Assembly: GCF_002086115.1 (NCBI RefSeq)
Contig: NZ_MVHJ01000007.1
Location: 1-64,000, forward strand
Source: Mycolicibacterium bacteremicum
GTDB lineage: Bacteria > Actinomycetota > Actinomycetes > Mycobacteriales > Mycobacteriaceae
Direction of reading: 5' to 3'
Length of the DNA: 64,000 bases
The position numbers and the translations under genes are program-made. The notes beneath the pieces were generated by a model. It was not told the origin of the DNA and searched no databases. It saw only the letters and a program-made list of their open reading frames with translations. Shown piece after piece: positions 19,651 through 30,751 of this stretch. Each line of letters starts with the position of its first letter. Position 1 is the first letter of the stretch.

Positions 19651-20514
19651 ATGAGCAGGATCACCGAGGTGGCGGTTCCCGGCGGCCCGTACGCGCTGGC
19701 GGCCGGCCCGGACCGGGCGATGTGGGTGACCTGCGTGCACAGCGGGCAGATCGCCCGCGTCACCGATGCCGGTGAGCTGACGGTGTTCGACGTGGCGCCG
19801 GACAGCAAGCCGGAGATCATCGTCGCCGGACCCGACGGCGCGCTGTGGTTCACCCGTAACGGGGACGACCGGCTCGGCCGCATCACCACGTCCGGCGTGC
19901 AGAGCGAGATCGAACTCGGTTCCGGCAGCGCACCTTTCGGGCTGTGCACGGGCCCGGACCGGGCGCTGTGGTTCACCACCATGACCTCGGGCATGGTCGG
20001 CAGGCTCGATCCGGCCGACGGGCGGATCGAACTGCACCCGGTCGGCGGCATGCCCGCGATGATCACCGCCGGTCCCGACGGTGCGCTCTGGTTCACGATG
20101 AACCAGCGCAGCGCCGTCGGACGGCTGGATCTGTCGGGCGAGCTGACCGTGCGCGAACTGCCCACCCGTGCCGCCGGCCCGGTCGGTATCACCGCAACCC
20201 ACGACGACGCGGTCTGGTTCACCGAGATCCTGGCCGACAAGCTCGGCCGGATCCCGACCGACGAGGCCATCCAGGAACTCGACCTACCCGGTAAGCCGCA
20301 CGCCGTGGTGGCGGATCCGACCGGTGGGGTCTGGGTCAGCCTGTGGGGCGCGGACCAGATCGCGCGGGTGGACGCCGACGGCGATGTCGACGCCATCGAC
20401 CTGCCGGCCGGCAGCGAACCGCACGGACTCGCGATCGCCGCGGACGGATCGCTCTGGGTGGCGCTGGAGAGTGGACTGGAGCACGGCAGCGTGCTGCGCA
20501 TCCCGCTGGGCTGA
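19651..20514 (+). CDS. vgb: virginiamycin B lyase-like seven-bladed propeller
   Basis: A 287-residue protein made of repeated GPDGALWFT-type blades, the pattern of Vgb streptogramin B lyases, which linearise the depsipeptide ring by elimination. Residues His217, Glu256, His258 and Glu273 fall at the relative spacing recalled for the Vgb catalytic and metal site (His228, Glu268, His270, Glu284), and Tyr14 fits the active-site Tyr. No signal peptide, so cytosolic like Vgb. ATG at 19651. Family name is secure; the substrate is not, because many propellers of this group are uncharacterised. It follows glgP after the 62-bp palindrome. Confidence 0.82.
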   Translation: MSRITEVAVPGGPYALAAGPDRAMWVTCVHSGQIARVTDAGELTVFDVAPDSKPEIIVAGPDGALWFTRNGDDRLGRITTSGVQSEIELGSGSAPFGLCTGPDRALWFTTMTSGMVGRLDPADGRIELHPVGGMPAMITAGPDGALWFTMNQRSAVGRLDLSGELTVRELPTRAAGPVGITATHDDAVWFTEILADKLGRIPTDEAIQELDLPGKPHAVVADPTGGVWVSLWGADQIARVDADGDVDAIDLPAGSEPHGLAIAADGSLWVALESGLEHGSVLRIPLG

Positions 20515-20585
20515 CCCGCCGGGTCGGTACGGGCCGTGTCTTTGTCGTGGCCAGACGGTTATATAGGCGATGTAAGTTCCTCGAG

Positions 20586-21389
20586 GTGCCCAGAGATGGA
20601 CGGCCCTTCGCCCTGCTTGCGGTGGTGATGACCGCGGCGATCGCGTGCGCACCCGGCGTGCTGGCCGATCCGGGTATCGACCCGGCCGAACCGGACGTCG
20701 ACCCGGTGTTCGCGCCGGCCATCGACCCGGCCCTGGAGCCGCCGCTGAGCCCGGTAGTCCAACCCGCGGCGGTGGCGCTGCCGCCGCCACCGGGCCCGCT
20801 ACCACACGGGTCGGTGTCCTCGCCGCCGCCGGTGACCACCCGGACGCCGGACGGGTGGACGCTGACCCTGTCGGCGGCCGACGAGACCCAGCTGGTCAGA
20901 GCTCCGCTGACGACCGCGATATCGTCGCGCAGCTACGTCGTGGGCGGCACGTTCCGGGGCAATATCACCGGACCGGCGGACGGGCCGCCGCCCGAGGGCG
21001 TCATGGAGGTCGGCTACCAGATCGGCTGCGGTATCGACATGAGCACCTCGAACGGTGTGACGCTGACCGGCACGGCGGGGGTGACCCCGTCGGTCGGGTT
21101 GGCCGGTGTCGACGTCGCCGATCCCGCACTCGACGGTCTGGTGCCGGTGCTGACGACGCCCGTCACCGGTGGTGTCGCGGTCGGCCTCAAGCCGGGGATC
21201 ATCAATATCGTCCCGGTGACCGAGAAGGAATTCAGAGGCGCCGACCCCTGGGTGTTGGTGAGCAACTTCCAGGTGAAGATCGACGGCTGCGTCGGGCAGT
21301 CGTTCATCCGCTCGTATGCGTTCCTGACCCGGTCCACCGACGAGTCCGACGCGGTGTTGGCCTACTACGGCGAGACGAAGGTGGTCTGA
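20586..21389 (+). CDS. MspA-family porin-like protein with two cysteines
   Basis: A 267-residue exported protein: signal peptide (about 1-28, ending PGVLADP), a Pro-rich segment (residues 30-75), then an MspA domain. Matches to MspA are ISSRSYVVGGTFRG, the GVMEVGYQIG strand, LKPGIINIVPVTEKEF, and the final strand SFIRSYAFLTRSTDESDAV with a terminal VLAYYGE. It carries Cys in YQIGCGID and in KIDGCVGQ, which classical MspA porins lack. Could be an outer-membrane porin or a heme/ligand-binding relative. GTG start at 20586 is chosen for the signal peptide; ATG at 20628 would truncate it. Confidence 0.82.
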   Translation: MPRDGRPFALLAVVMTAAIACAPGVLADPGIDPAEPDVDPVFAPAIDPALEPPLSPVVQPAAVALPPPPGPLPHGSVSSPPPVTTRTPDGWTLTLSAADETQLVRAPLTTAISSRSYVVGGTFRGNITGPADGPPPEGVMEVGYQIGCGIDMSTSNGVTLTGTAGVTPSVGLAGVDVADPALDGLVPVLTTPVTGGVAVGLKPGIINIVPVTEKEFRGADPWVLVSNFQVKIDGCVGQSFIRSYAFLTRSTDESDAVLAYYGETKVV

Positions 21390-21402
21390 GGCTCGTCGGT
21401 GA

Positions 21403-22836
21403 TCAGGGGAACCGCTTGAAGCAGCGGTCGGACTCGCCGAGCACACCGACCCGGAAGGCGTCGATGCGGGAGAAGCCCGACGGCACCGATTCGCCGTTGA
21501 CATCGCTGGCGACCAGACCGTTGAGCAGGATCCCGGACACCGCCTCGTCCACATCGCCCGCGGTCAGGGCGATCGTGTTGCCGTCGGGGGTGTTCACCTC
21601 GTCGACGAGCTTGGCGGTCGCGACCCCGGTCAGGCATGCGGTGCGCAACGCCGCCTGCGCGGTGTCCAGTTCCACCCCGCCGTGCTGATGCTGGATCGAC
21701 TGCATGTACCTCGACACCAACACCGAGTAAGCGGTGTTGTCCCCGGTGGCCAGGCCGGCGTCCTCGTCATCGGATTGGGCGCCCAGCAGTTCCAGCGCAG
21801 GCAGATCCACCGCGATGGTGTTGGTGGCCGGGCAGAAGGCGGCCGGGGCGTCGGAGTCCGCGTCCGGGCAGTCCGGCTGATCGAAGGTGAGCTCGGGCGG
21901 ATCGGCCGGTTCGAACAGGATGTTCATCGCGTCGACGACCGAACGCACCGAATCCGCGGTGATCTGCAGTTCGCCCGACTGATCCTCGGGTAACAGCACC
22001 GGCAGATCACCACGGCGCTGTTTGATCTCGGCCGGGTCCATCGCCGCGCAGGACGCCGCCCCGTCGGTGAACCCGAACTGGAACGCCGACACCCGCTCGA
22101 ACGCCGAACCGTGCTCGTCCTCACCGGCTTCGGAGTCGTCGACGCTCAGCAGCGGGTCCCGGAACGCGATCATCGCACCCATCAGATTGTTCAGCCCGTC
22201 ACCGGTTGACAGCGTGAAACGCGGTGAGCTGCCCTCGGCGACCCAGCGCATGTACACCCCGGCCAGGCAGTCGGCCTGCTGTTCGGCCGCCAGTGTCGGG
22301 GTGGAGCGCGACACCAGCCCGGCCTGCTCCTGGATGGCATGCCCGTACTCATGTGCCATCACCATCGAGACGGCCATGTCGCCATTGGCGCGCAACAGCG
22401 AGGGCAGCAGCACGCCGCGGTCCCAGCCGATGGTCCTGTCATCGTGACAGAACGCGGCGTTGACCAGATTGTAGGTGTCGCTCTCGCAGAACACCCCGTC
22501 GAAACCATCTGCGTCCCAGGAGATCAACTCCGATACCGGTTCGAACTCGCCGTCGAAGCTCTCCCCGTAGGACTGTTCCCAGAACTCCTCGATATCGCTG
22601 ATCGCGCTGGCGGCGAGGTGGTCGATCTCGCCGCCGTCGGTGCCGGTGACATCACGGGTGGGTTCGGCTGCGTCGTCGCGCAGCCCGGTGGGGCCGTCGG
22701 TGGCGGGCATCCCGGCCACCCGGAACGGATCGGCGAACACCGACACCGCGCTGCCCTGGACCGGCTGCGCGCAGCCGCTGAGGATCAGTGCCGCACCACC
22801 GGCCAGCACCACTCCCGGGATGAGCCGTCGCCCCAT
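21403..22836 (-). CDS. lipoprotein zinc metallopeptidase (YpfJ/neutral zinc peptidase type), paralogue 1
   Basis: A 477-residue lipoprotein: hydrophobic start and lipobox ILSGC with Cys22. The catalytic zinc motif is HEYGH at 162-166, with a likely third ligand Glu185 in LAAEQQADCLAGVY. It belongs to the putative neutral zinc metallopeptidase family, whose substrates are unknown. Several cysteines (117, 130, 190) are conserved in the paralogue at 49444-50892, consistent with disulfides outside the membrane. ATG at 22836. Convergent with the MspA-like gene, 13 bases apart. Confidence 0.88.
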   Translation of the reverse strand: MGRRLIPGVVLAGGAALILSGCAQPVQGSAVSVFADPFRVAGMPATDGPTGLRDDAAEPTRDVTGTDGGEIDHLAASAISDIEEFWEQSYGESFDGEFEPVSELISWDADGFDGVFCESDTYNLVNAAFCHDDRTIGWDRGVLLPSLLRANGDMAVSMVMAHEYGHAIQEQAGLVSRSTPTLAAEQQADCLAGVYMRWVAEGSSPRFTLSTGDGLNNLMGAMIAFRDPLLSVDDSEAGEDEHGSAFERVSAFQFGFTDGAASCAAMDPAEIKQRRGDLPVLLPEDQSGELQITADSVRSVVDAMNILFEPADPPELTFDQPDCPDADSDAPAAFCPATNTIAVDLPALELLGAQSDDEDAGLATGDNTAYSVLVSRYMQSIQHQHGGVELDTAQAALRTACLTGVATAKLVDEVNTPDGNTIALTAGDVDEAVSGILLNGLVASDVNGESVPSGFSRIDAFRVGVLGESDRCFKRFP

Positions 22837-22895
22837 CTGCCCCGCCTTCCGGTGCGCCCGGGCGGGCCGCCACCTCGCTAGCAGAATAGTGAAAT

Positions 22896-24878
22896 TCAGC
22901 CGGCGCGCAGTCGAATGAGCGCGGCCTGCACCCGCTGCGGGTCGGTGGTCGCCCAGAACGGTGGCAGCGAGGCGCGCAGGAATCCGCCGTAGCGGGCGGT
23001 GGCCATCCGGGAATCCAGGATCGCGACCACGCCACGGTCGTCGACGCGGCGCAGCAGGCGGCCCGCGCCCTGGGACAGCAGCAGCGCCGCGTGGCTGGCG
23101 GCCACCGCCATGAACCCGTTGCCGCCGCGGGCGGCGATGGCGCGCTGCCGGGCAGTCAGCAGCGGATCATCGGGACGCGGGAACGGAATCCGGTCGATGA
23201 TCACCAGCGACAGGGTGGGACCCGGCACGTCGACGCCCTGCCACAGCGACAGCGTGCCGAACAGCGAGGTTTCCTCATCGTCGGCGAACTGCTTGACCAA
23301 CGCGGCCGTGGTGTCCTGGCCCTGGCACAGCACCGGTGTCGACAGCCGCTCGGCCATCACCTCGGCGGTGGCCCTGGCCGCGCGCATCGAGGAGAACAGG
23401 CCCAGCGTGCGCCCGCCCGCCGCGGTGATGAGCGCCTCGATCTCGTCGAGTTGGGCAGCCGATCCGCTGCCGTCACGGCCGGGCGGCGGCAGATGCTTTG
23501 CCACGTAGAGGATTCCGGACTTGGCGTGGTCGAACGGTGAACCCACGTCGAGCCCACGCCAGGTGTCGGCCGAGTCGCCGCCGGACAGGCCCCAGGCCGC
23601 AGCCATGGCGTCGAAGCTGCCACCCAGCGTCAGCGTCGCCGAGGTGAGTACGGCGGTGGCGCGGGCAAAGAGCCTGGTGCGCAACAGACCCGACACCGAC
23701 AGCGGCGCCACCCGCAGGATGGCCCGCTTGCCCGCGGCCCCGCGGGTGTTCTCCTCGTGATCCAGCCACACCACATCGACGCGGTCGGGGATGGCGGGGC
23801 CGAACGAGTCCAGCATGCGGGCGGCGATATCGCCGATCTCGGTGACCGCGGTGACGGCCTCGGTGCGTGCCGCGGCGGCCTGTGGGTCCGACGGCGTGGT
23901 GTCGATCGCCGACCGGATCACGAACGCGGCATCGCGCAGCGCGGTCAGGTAGGTGGCCAGTTCGTCGTCGAGGTGGTCGATGCGGCCGGGTTCGGCATCG
24001 TAGATCGCCGAGGCCAGGTTCGCCCCGGCCGCCTCGAACCGCTCGACGAGTTCGTCGGCCACCAACCGGCCGATCCGCCGCTGGGCGGCGCCCAGCGCGG
24101 TGGCCGACAGCTCGCCGGTCGCGACGCCGGTGACGCGGTCGGCGAGTTCGTGCGCCTCGTCGACGACCAGCAGTTCGTGTTCGGGAAGCACCGACGCGTC
24201 GGCGATGGCGTCGATGGCCAGCAGCGCGTGGTTGGTCACCACCACATCGGCGGTGCCCGCCTTGGCGCGCGCCTTCTCCGAGTAGCAGTCGGCGCTGTAG
24301 GGGCACCGCGACACCCCGATGCACTCGCGGGCCGACACGCTGACCTGGCTCCAGGACCGGTCCGGCACGCCCGGGGTCAGCTCGTCGCGGTCACCGGTGT
24401 CGGTGTCCGACGCCCAGGCGGTCAACCGCTGCACATCGCGGCCCAGTGCGGTCGCGGCGACCGCGTCGAACAGTTCCTCCTGCGGCAGATCCTCGCCCTC
24501 GGCGGCGCCGTTGTGGATCTTGTTCAGACACAGATAGTTACCGCGCCCCTTGAGCAGGGCGAAGGTGGGCTTGCGCGGCAACCGCGGGGCCAGCGCGTCG
24601 GCCAGTCGCGGCAGGTCGCGGTCGACGAGCTGGCGTTGCAGCGCGATGGTGGCGGTCGAGACCACCACGGGCTGGCCGGCCGCGACCGCGCGGGCGATCG
24701 CGGGCACCAGGTAGGCCAGCGACTTGCCGGTACCGGTGCCGGCCTGCACGGCCAGGTGCCTGCCGGTCTCGAATGCCTCGGTGACGGCCTCGGCCATCTG
24801 CACCTGCCCGGGCCGCTGAGCACCACCGAGGGCGTCGACCGCTCCGGCCAGCAACTCGGTGACGGGAACGTCGGTCAC
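22896..24878 (-). CDS. dinG: DinG-type ATP-dependent DNA helicase
   Basis: A 660-residue XPD-like superfamily 2 helicase, 5'-3' and iron-sulfur type. Walker A is AGTGTGKSLAYL and the DEAH box lies in LLVVDEAHELA. Four cysteines sit between motifs I and II (NYLCLNK, and three in ECIGVSRCPYSADC), the expected 4Fe-4S ligands. C-terminal motifs are LFGTLSLWQGVDVPG and the QGAGRLLRR arginine-finger motif. Probably unwinds R-loops or forked DNA. GTG start at 24878 overlaps the pncB stop as GTGA. Corresponds to Rv1329c. Confidence 0.93.
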   Translation of the reverse strand: MTDVPVTELLAGAVDALGGAQRPGQVQMAEAVTEAFETGRHLAVQAGTGTGKSLAYLVPAIARAVAAGQPVVVSTATIALQRQLVDRDLPRLADALAPRLPRKPTFALLKGRGNYLCLNKIHNGAAEGEDLPQEELFDAVAATALGRDVQRLTAWASDTDTGDRDELTPGVPDRSWSQVSVSARECIGVSRCPYSADCYSEKARAKAGTADVVVTNHALLAIDAIADASVLPEHELLVVDEAHELADRVTGVATGELSATALGAAQRRIGRLVADELVERFEAAGANLASAIYDAEPGRIDHLDDELATYLTALRDAAFVIRSAIDTTPSDPQAAAARTEAVTAVTEIGDIAARMLDSFGPAIPDRVDVVWLDHEENTRGAAGKRAILRVAPLSVSGLLRTRLFARATAVLTSATLTLGGSFDAMAAAWGLSGGDSADTWRGLDVGSPFDHAKSGILYVAKHLPPPGRDGSGSAAQLDEIEALITAAGGRTLGLFSSMRAARATAEVMAERLSTPVLCQGQDTTAALVKQFADDEETSLFGTLSLWQGVDVPGPTLSLVIIDRIPFPRPDDPLLTARQRAIAARGGNGFMAVAASHAALLLSQGAGRLLRRVDDRGVVAILDSRMATARYGGFLRASLPPFWATTDPQRVQAALIRLRAG

Positions 24879-26206
24879 GTCGCGGCGACCACCCGGGTGG
24901 GCACGGCCGGTTCACCCCTGGAGAGCTTCAGCCCGTCCCAGGGCAGGCTGGTCAGCCCGGCCGCCATCAGGGTGCGGGCCGCCTTCAGATCGGGCGCGGC
25001 GACGGGTTCGCCGCCGCGCACCAGCGGGACACTCAACGGCCGGGCGGTCAGGCCGGGTTCGATGTCGGGCCGGTGGCCGGCGGGAAAGACGACCTCTTCG
25101 GTGATCGTTCCCGACGGTTTGGCGACACGCACCGACTCCTTGGCCCCGCCCTGGGATCCCTTCTGCGCACTGCGCTTCTGCACCGGGACACCGTCGACCT
25201 CGACGAGCTTGTAAACCATTCCGGCGGTCGGCGCCCCGGAACCGGTGACCAGCGAGGTGCCCACGCCGTAGCTGTCCACCGGCTCGGCCCGCAGCGCGGC
25301 GATGGCGAACTCGTCGAGATCACCGGACACCACGATCCGGGTGCCGTGGGCGCCCAGATCGTCGAGCTGGCGACGGACCTGGCCGGCGAGCACCCCGAGG
25401 TCACCGGAGTCGATGCGCACCGCACCCAGTTCGGGTCCGGCGACCGCGATGGCGTTGGCCACCCCGGCGGTGATGTCGTAGGTGTCCACCAGCAGGGTGG
25501 TTCCCACGCCGAGCGCCTCGACCTGGGCGGCGAAGGCCGTGCGCTCGGATTCGTCCTGCGCGGCCCGGTCCGCGGTGCCGCCCGGTCCGGTGTGCAGCAG
25601 CGTGAAGGCATGGGCGCTGGTGCCCAGCGCGGGCACGCCGTGGCGGTGCTGGGCGGCCAGGTTCGAGCTGCCGTCGAAGCCGGCGATCCAGGCGGCGCGG
25701 GCCGCGGCGACGGCGGCCTGCTCGTGGGTGCGCCGCGAACCCATCTCGATGAGCTGGCGCCCACCCGCAGCCGAGACCATCCGGGCCGCGGCGGAGGCGA
25801 TCGCACAGTCGTGGTTGAGCACCGAGAGCGCCAGGGTCTCCAGGATGACGCACTCGGCGAAGCTGCCGCGCACCGAGAGCACCGGCGAGTTGGGGAAGTA
25901 CAGCTCACCCTCGGGGTAGCCGTCGATGTCCCCGCTGAACCGGAAGCCGGCCAGGAACTCGCGGGTGCCCTCGTCGAGGAAGTCTGCGACTCCTGCCAAG
26001 GCGTCCTCGCCGAAGGTGAAGTGCGCCAGCGCATCCACGAAGCGCCCGGTACCGGCGACCACCCCGTAGCGGCGGCCGTCGGGCAGCCGGCGGGCGAACA
26101 CCTCGAAGGTGCAGCGGCGCTGCGCCGACCCGTCGCGCAGCGCCGCGGCGAGCATGGTCAGCTCGTACTTGTCGGTCAGCAGCGCGGTGCTCACGGGGTC
26201 GTTCAC
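24875..26206 (-). CDS. pncB: nicotinate phosphoribosyltransferase
   Basis: A 443-residue Preiss-Handler salvage enzyme forming nicotinate mononucleotide from nicotinate and PRPP. Family features are the N-terminal [18 protein letters not shown], the phosphorylated-His-region analogue [20 protein letters not shown], and [14 protein letters not shown] at 26206 is used; an internal GTG at 26194 is possible. Coupled to dinG by a four-base overlap. Corresponds to Rv1330c (pncB1). Divergent from clpS with a 65-base gap. Confidence 0.94.
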   Translation of the reverse strand: MNDPVSTALLTDKYELTMLAAALRDGSAQRRCTFEVFARRLPDGRRYGVVAGTGRFVDALAHFTFGEDALAGVADFLDEGTREFLAGFRFSGDIDGYPEGELYFPNSPVLSVRGSFAECVILETLALSVLNHDCAIASAAARMVSAAGGRQLIEMGSRRTHEQAAVAAARAAWIAGFDGSSNLAAQHRHGVPALGTSAHAFTLLHTGPGGTADRAAQDESERTAFAAQVEALGVGTTLLVDTYDITAGVANAIAVAGPELGAVRIDSGDLGVLAGQVRRQLDDLGAHGTRIVVSGDLDEFAIAALRAEPVDSYGVGTSLVTGSGAPTAGMVYKLVEVDGVPVQKRSAQKGSQGGAKESVRVAKPSGTITEEVVFPAGHRPDIEPGLTARPLSVPLVRGGEPVAAPDLKAARTLMAAGLTSLPWDGLKLSRGEPAVPTRVVAAT

Positions 26207-26271
26207 GTCCCCAACCGTATCGGTCCGGTTCCGATTCGGGCGCGAAGTCGCACCCCGGTAGTCTGTCGGGC

Positions 26272-26574
26272 ATGGTTACCCCAGCGCGGACTCGGCCGGG
26301 TACCCGTGAGGACGAGGCCACCGAGAGTCGCGATGCGACCGACAGCCCCTGGGTGACGATCGTGTGGGACGACCCGGTGAACCTGATGTCCTATGTGACC
26401 TATGTGTTCCAGAAGCTGTTCGGCTACTCCGAACCGCACGCCACCAAGTTGATGATGCAGGTGCACACCGAGGGCAAGGCCGTGGTGTCCGCGGGCAGCC
26501 GGGAGTCGATGGAGGTCGACGTCACCAAGCTGCACTCGGCGGGGCTGTGGGCGACCATGCAGCAGGACCGCTGA
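26272..26574 (+). CDS. clpS: ATP-dependent Clp protease adaptor ClpS
   Basis: A 100-residue N-degron adaptor delivering substrates to the Clp ATPase. The N-terminal 25 residues are flexible and charged. The folded core has the N-end pocket signature [20 protein letters not shown] and [12 protein letters not shown], where the Asp and Met/His positions bind the N-terminal residue. ATG at 26272. It begins a same-strand run that continues to cysM and beyond. Corresponds to Rv1331. Confidence 0.95.
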   Translation: MVTPARTRPGTREDEATESRDATDSPWVTIVWDDPVNLMSYVTYVFQKLFGYSEPHATKLMMQVHTEGKAVVSAGSRESMEVDVTKLHSAGLWATMQQDR

Positions 26575-26577
26575 CAC

Positions 26578-27162
26578 GTGCGCAAATGGAAACGTGTCGA
26601 GGGCGCCGACGGCCCGCGATTCCGGTCCTCGCTGGCCGCGCACGAGGCGGACCTGCTGCGTAACCTGGTCAGCTCGCTGACCGGGATGCTCGATGACCGC
26701 GAATCCGCCGCTCCGACCGATGAACTCAGTGAACTCACCGGCATCCGGACCGGCCATTCGGCACCGCCCGAGGACGAGACGATGAAGCGGTTGTTGCCCG
26801 ACTTCTACCGGGCCCGCACCGAGCACCCGGCGGGCTCGTCGGCCGCCGACAGCCTCAACAGTGCGCTGCGCAGCCTGCACGAACCGGCCATCATCGACGC
26901 GAAACGGCAAGCCGCGCAGCGCCTTCTGGACACGCTGCCCGACGGCGGAGGGAAGTTCGAGCTGTCCGAGGACGATGCGCAGGCGTGGGCGTCCTCGGTC
27001 AACGATGTGCGGCTGGCGCTGGGCACCATGCTCGAGATCGGCCCCGGCGGGCTGGACCAGCTGCCGGTCGGCCACCCGATGGCCGGTCACCTGGACGTCT
27101 ACCAGTGGCTGACCGTGCTGCAGGAGTACCTCGTGCTGGGCCTGCTGGGGCAGAACCGATGA
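26578..27162 (+). CDS. DUF2017 conserved protein
   Basis: A 194-residue soluble, mostly helical protein of family DUF2017, found next to clpS in most actinobacteria (Rv1332). No catalytic motif is apparent. The core contains EADLLRNLVSSLTGMLDDRE and the C-terminal VYQWLTVLQEYLVLGLLG. GTG start three bases after the clpS stop. Its stop overlaps the next gene's ATG. The constant clpS linkage suggests a role in the same proteolytic pathway, but this is inference. Confidence 0.87.
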   Translation: MRKWKRVEGADGPRFRSSLAAHEADLLRNLVSSLTGMLDDRESAAPTDELSELTGIRTGHSAPPEDETMKRLLPDFYRARTEHPAGSSAADSLNSALRSLHEPAIIDAKRQAAQRLLDTLPDGGGKFELSEDDAQAWASSVNDVRLALGTMLEIGPGGLDQLPVGHPMAGHLDVYQWLTVLQEYLVLGLLGQNR

Positions 27163-28229
27163 CCGATGTCGGCGCCATCACCGATGTCGCCGGTATCCGC
27201 GTCGGGCATCATCACCGCATCGACGACGATGTCACCCTCGGGTCGGGCTGGGCCGCGGGCAGCACCGTCGTGCTGGCCCCGGTGGGCACCGTCGGCGCGG
27301 TCGACTGCCGTGGCGGCGCGCCGGGCAGTCGCGAGACCGATCTGCTCGATCCGGCCAACAGCGTGCGCCATGTGGATGCGGTGCTGCTGACCGGTGGCAG
27401 CGCCTACGGACTGGCCGCCGCCGACGGCGTGATGACCTGGCTGGAGGAACAGGGCCGCGGTGTCGCGATGGACGGCGGGGTGGTGCCGATCGTTCCGGGT
27501 GCGGTCATCTTCGACCTGCCGGTGGGCGGCTGGGGTTGCCGGCCGACCGCCGAATTCGGTTATGCCGCCGTGCAATCCGCGGCCGACTCCGGTGACAGGG
27601 GTGGGTCCGTCGCGGTCGGCAACGTCGGCGCCGGCGCGGGCGCGCGGGCCGGCGTGCTCAAGGGCGGGCTCGGCACCGCCTCGATCCGGCTGCCCGAGCT
27701 GGGGGTCACCGTGGGCGCCGTCGTCGCGGTCAACTCCGGAGGCAATGTCATCGATCCGGCCACCGGCCTGCCCTGGATGGCCGATCTGATCGCCCGGTTC
27801 GGTCTGAGCGCCCCGCCGGCCGAGCAGATCGCCGAGTTCGCGGCCCTGGATAAGAAGAGCGGCCCGCTGAACACCACCATCGCCGTCGTGGCCACCGATG
27901 CCGCGTTGAGCCCGGCGGGATGCCGTCGGCTGGCCGTCGCCGCCCAGGACGGGCTGGCGCATGCCATCAGGCCGGCCCACACCCCGGTCGACGGTGACAC
28001 CGTCTTTGCGCTGGCCACCGGTGCGGTGCAGGTGGCGCCGTCGGAGAAGGTGCCCACGGCGATGTCCCCGGAGACCGCACTGGTGACCGCGCTCGGAGCC
28101 GCCGCGGCCGACTGCCTGGCCCGCGCCGTCCTGGTCGGAGTGCTGGCCGCCGAGTCGGTCGCCGGAATACCGACCTATCGTGACCTGTTGCCCGGAGCGT
28201 TCGCATCTGCAAGAGAGACGGAGTCCTGA
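27159..28229 (+). CDS. P1-family (DmpA/ornithine acetyltransferase-fold) peptidase
   Basis: A 356-residue Ntn-hydrolase of peptidase family S58. These enzymes self-cleave before a catalytic Ser/Thr and act as aminopeptidases. Visible features are VGHHHRIDD, the LLTGGSAYGLAAADGVM region, and VAVNSGGNVIDP with the likely processing zone near the conserved NTTIAVVATDA (LNTTIAVV). ATG at 27159 overlaps the DUF2017 stop as ATGA. Corresponds to Rv1333. In-operon position before mec-cysO-cysM is conserved in mycobacteria. Confidence 0.88.
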   Translation: MTDVGAITDVAGIRVGHHHRIDDDVTLGSGWAAGSTVVLAPVGTVGAVDCRGGAPGSRETDLLDPANSVRHVDAVLLTGGSAYGLAAADGVMTWLEEQGRGVAMDGGVVPIVPGAVIFDLPVGGWGCRPTAEFGYAAVQSAADSGDRGGSVAVGNVGAGAGARAGVLKGGLGTASIRLPELGVTVGAVVAVNSGGNVIDPATGLPWMADLIARFGLSAPPAEQIAEFAALDKKSGPLNTTIAVVATDAALSPAGCRRLAVAAQDGLAHAIRPAHTPVDGDTVFALATGAVQVAPSEKVPTAMSPETALVTALGAAAADCLARAVLVGVLAAESVAGIPTYRDLLPGAFASARETES

Positions 28230-28230
28230 C

Positions 28231-29914
<1,684 letters not shown>

Positions 29915-29924
29915 GGCATCGGCT

Positions 29925-30584
29925 ATGAACCACCCCGTCACCCCCGAGCCGAAGCAGAAGCCGGCGTGGGTGGTCGGCGGCATCACCATTGTCGGTTTCG
30001 TGGCGCTGCTCTACGTCATGGAGATCGTCGACACCGTCCTCGGTCACCGACTCGACCAGGACGGCATCCGCCCGCTGGAGACCGACGGGCTGTGGGGAAT
30101 CCTGTGGGCGCCGCTGCTGCACGGCGGGTGGCCGCACCTGATCGCCAACACCGTGCCCGCCCTGGTGCTCGGCTTCCTGATGACGTTGGCCGGGATGGGG
30201 CGATTCCTCGGCGCCACCGCGATCATCTGGCTGCTCGGCGGGTTCGGCACCTGGCTGATCGGCAACATCGGCGCGCACTGCCCCTATGTGGGCGTGCAGT
30301 GCACCACCAACCACATCGGGGCGTCGGGCCTGATCTTCGGCTGGCTGACCTTCCTGATCGTGTTCGGGTTCTTCACCCGAACCGCCTGGGAGATCGTGGT
30401 GGGGGTCATCGTCGCACTGGTCTACGGCGGCATCCTGTTCGGCGTGCTGCCCGGTGCGCCGGGGGTGTCCTGGCAGGGTCACCTGTCCGGCGCGATCGCC
30501 GGGGTGATCGCGGCGTACGTGCTGTCCGGTCCGGAGCGCAAGGCCCGCGAGCGGCGCACCAGCCCGCCCGCGCTGCGCTACTGA
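29925..30584 (+). CDS. rhomboid-family intramembrane serine protease
   Basis: A 219-residue protein with about six transmembrane helices. The rhomboid catalytic Ser is in HIGASGLIFGW, the catalytic His in WQGHLSGAIAG, and the oxyanion-side residues are in LLHGGWPHLIANT. ATG at 29925 lies ten bases after the cysM stop. Corresponds to Rv1337. The next gene in mycobacteria is normally murI, but here the following 167 bases are non-coding and lead straight to the phosphodiesterase. Confidence 0.93.
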   Translation: MNHPVTPEPKQKPAWVVGGITIVGFVALLYVMEIVDTVLGHRLDQDGIRPLETDGLWGILWAPLLHGGWPHLIANTVPALVLGFLMTLAGMGRFLGATAIIWLLGGFGTWLIGNIGAHCPYVGVQCTTNHIGASGLIFGWLTFLIVFGFFTRTAWEIVVGVIVALVYGGILFGVLPGAPGVSWQGHLSGAIAGVIAAYVLSGPERKARERRTSPPALRY

Positions 30585-30751
30585 GCGCCTGTGCTGTTGT
30601 GACGTCGATCGCGCGGGGTGGCGCCATGCCATCCGCGCCGCGTCGGCGTGGGTGCCGGGGCGCGCATCACGGTGCGGACACAAAATGAAACTTGTCGCCC
30701 AATGCGGTCATGCTTTCGTCGCTGTGCTGGCGGACGTGGCAAGCTAGTGAT

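Noticed and set aside
30585..30751. Remnant of murI
   Set aside because: No racemase motif (DSGVGG or CNS) in any frame.
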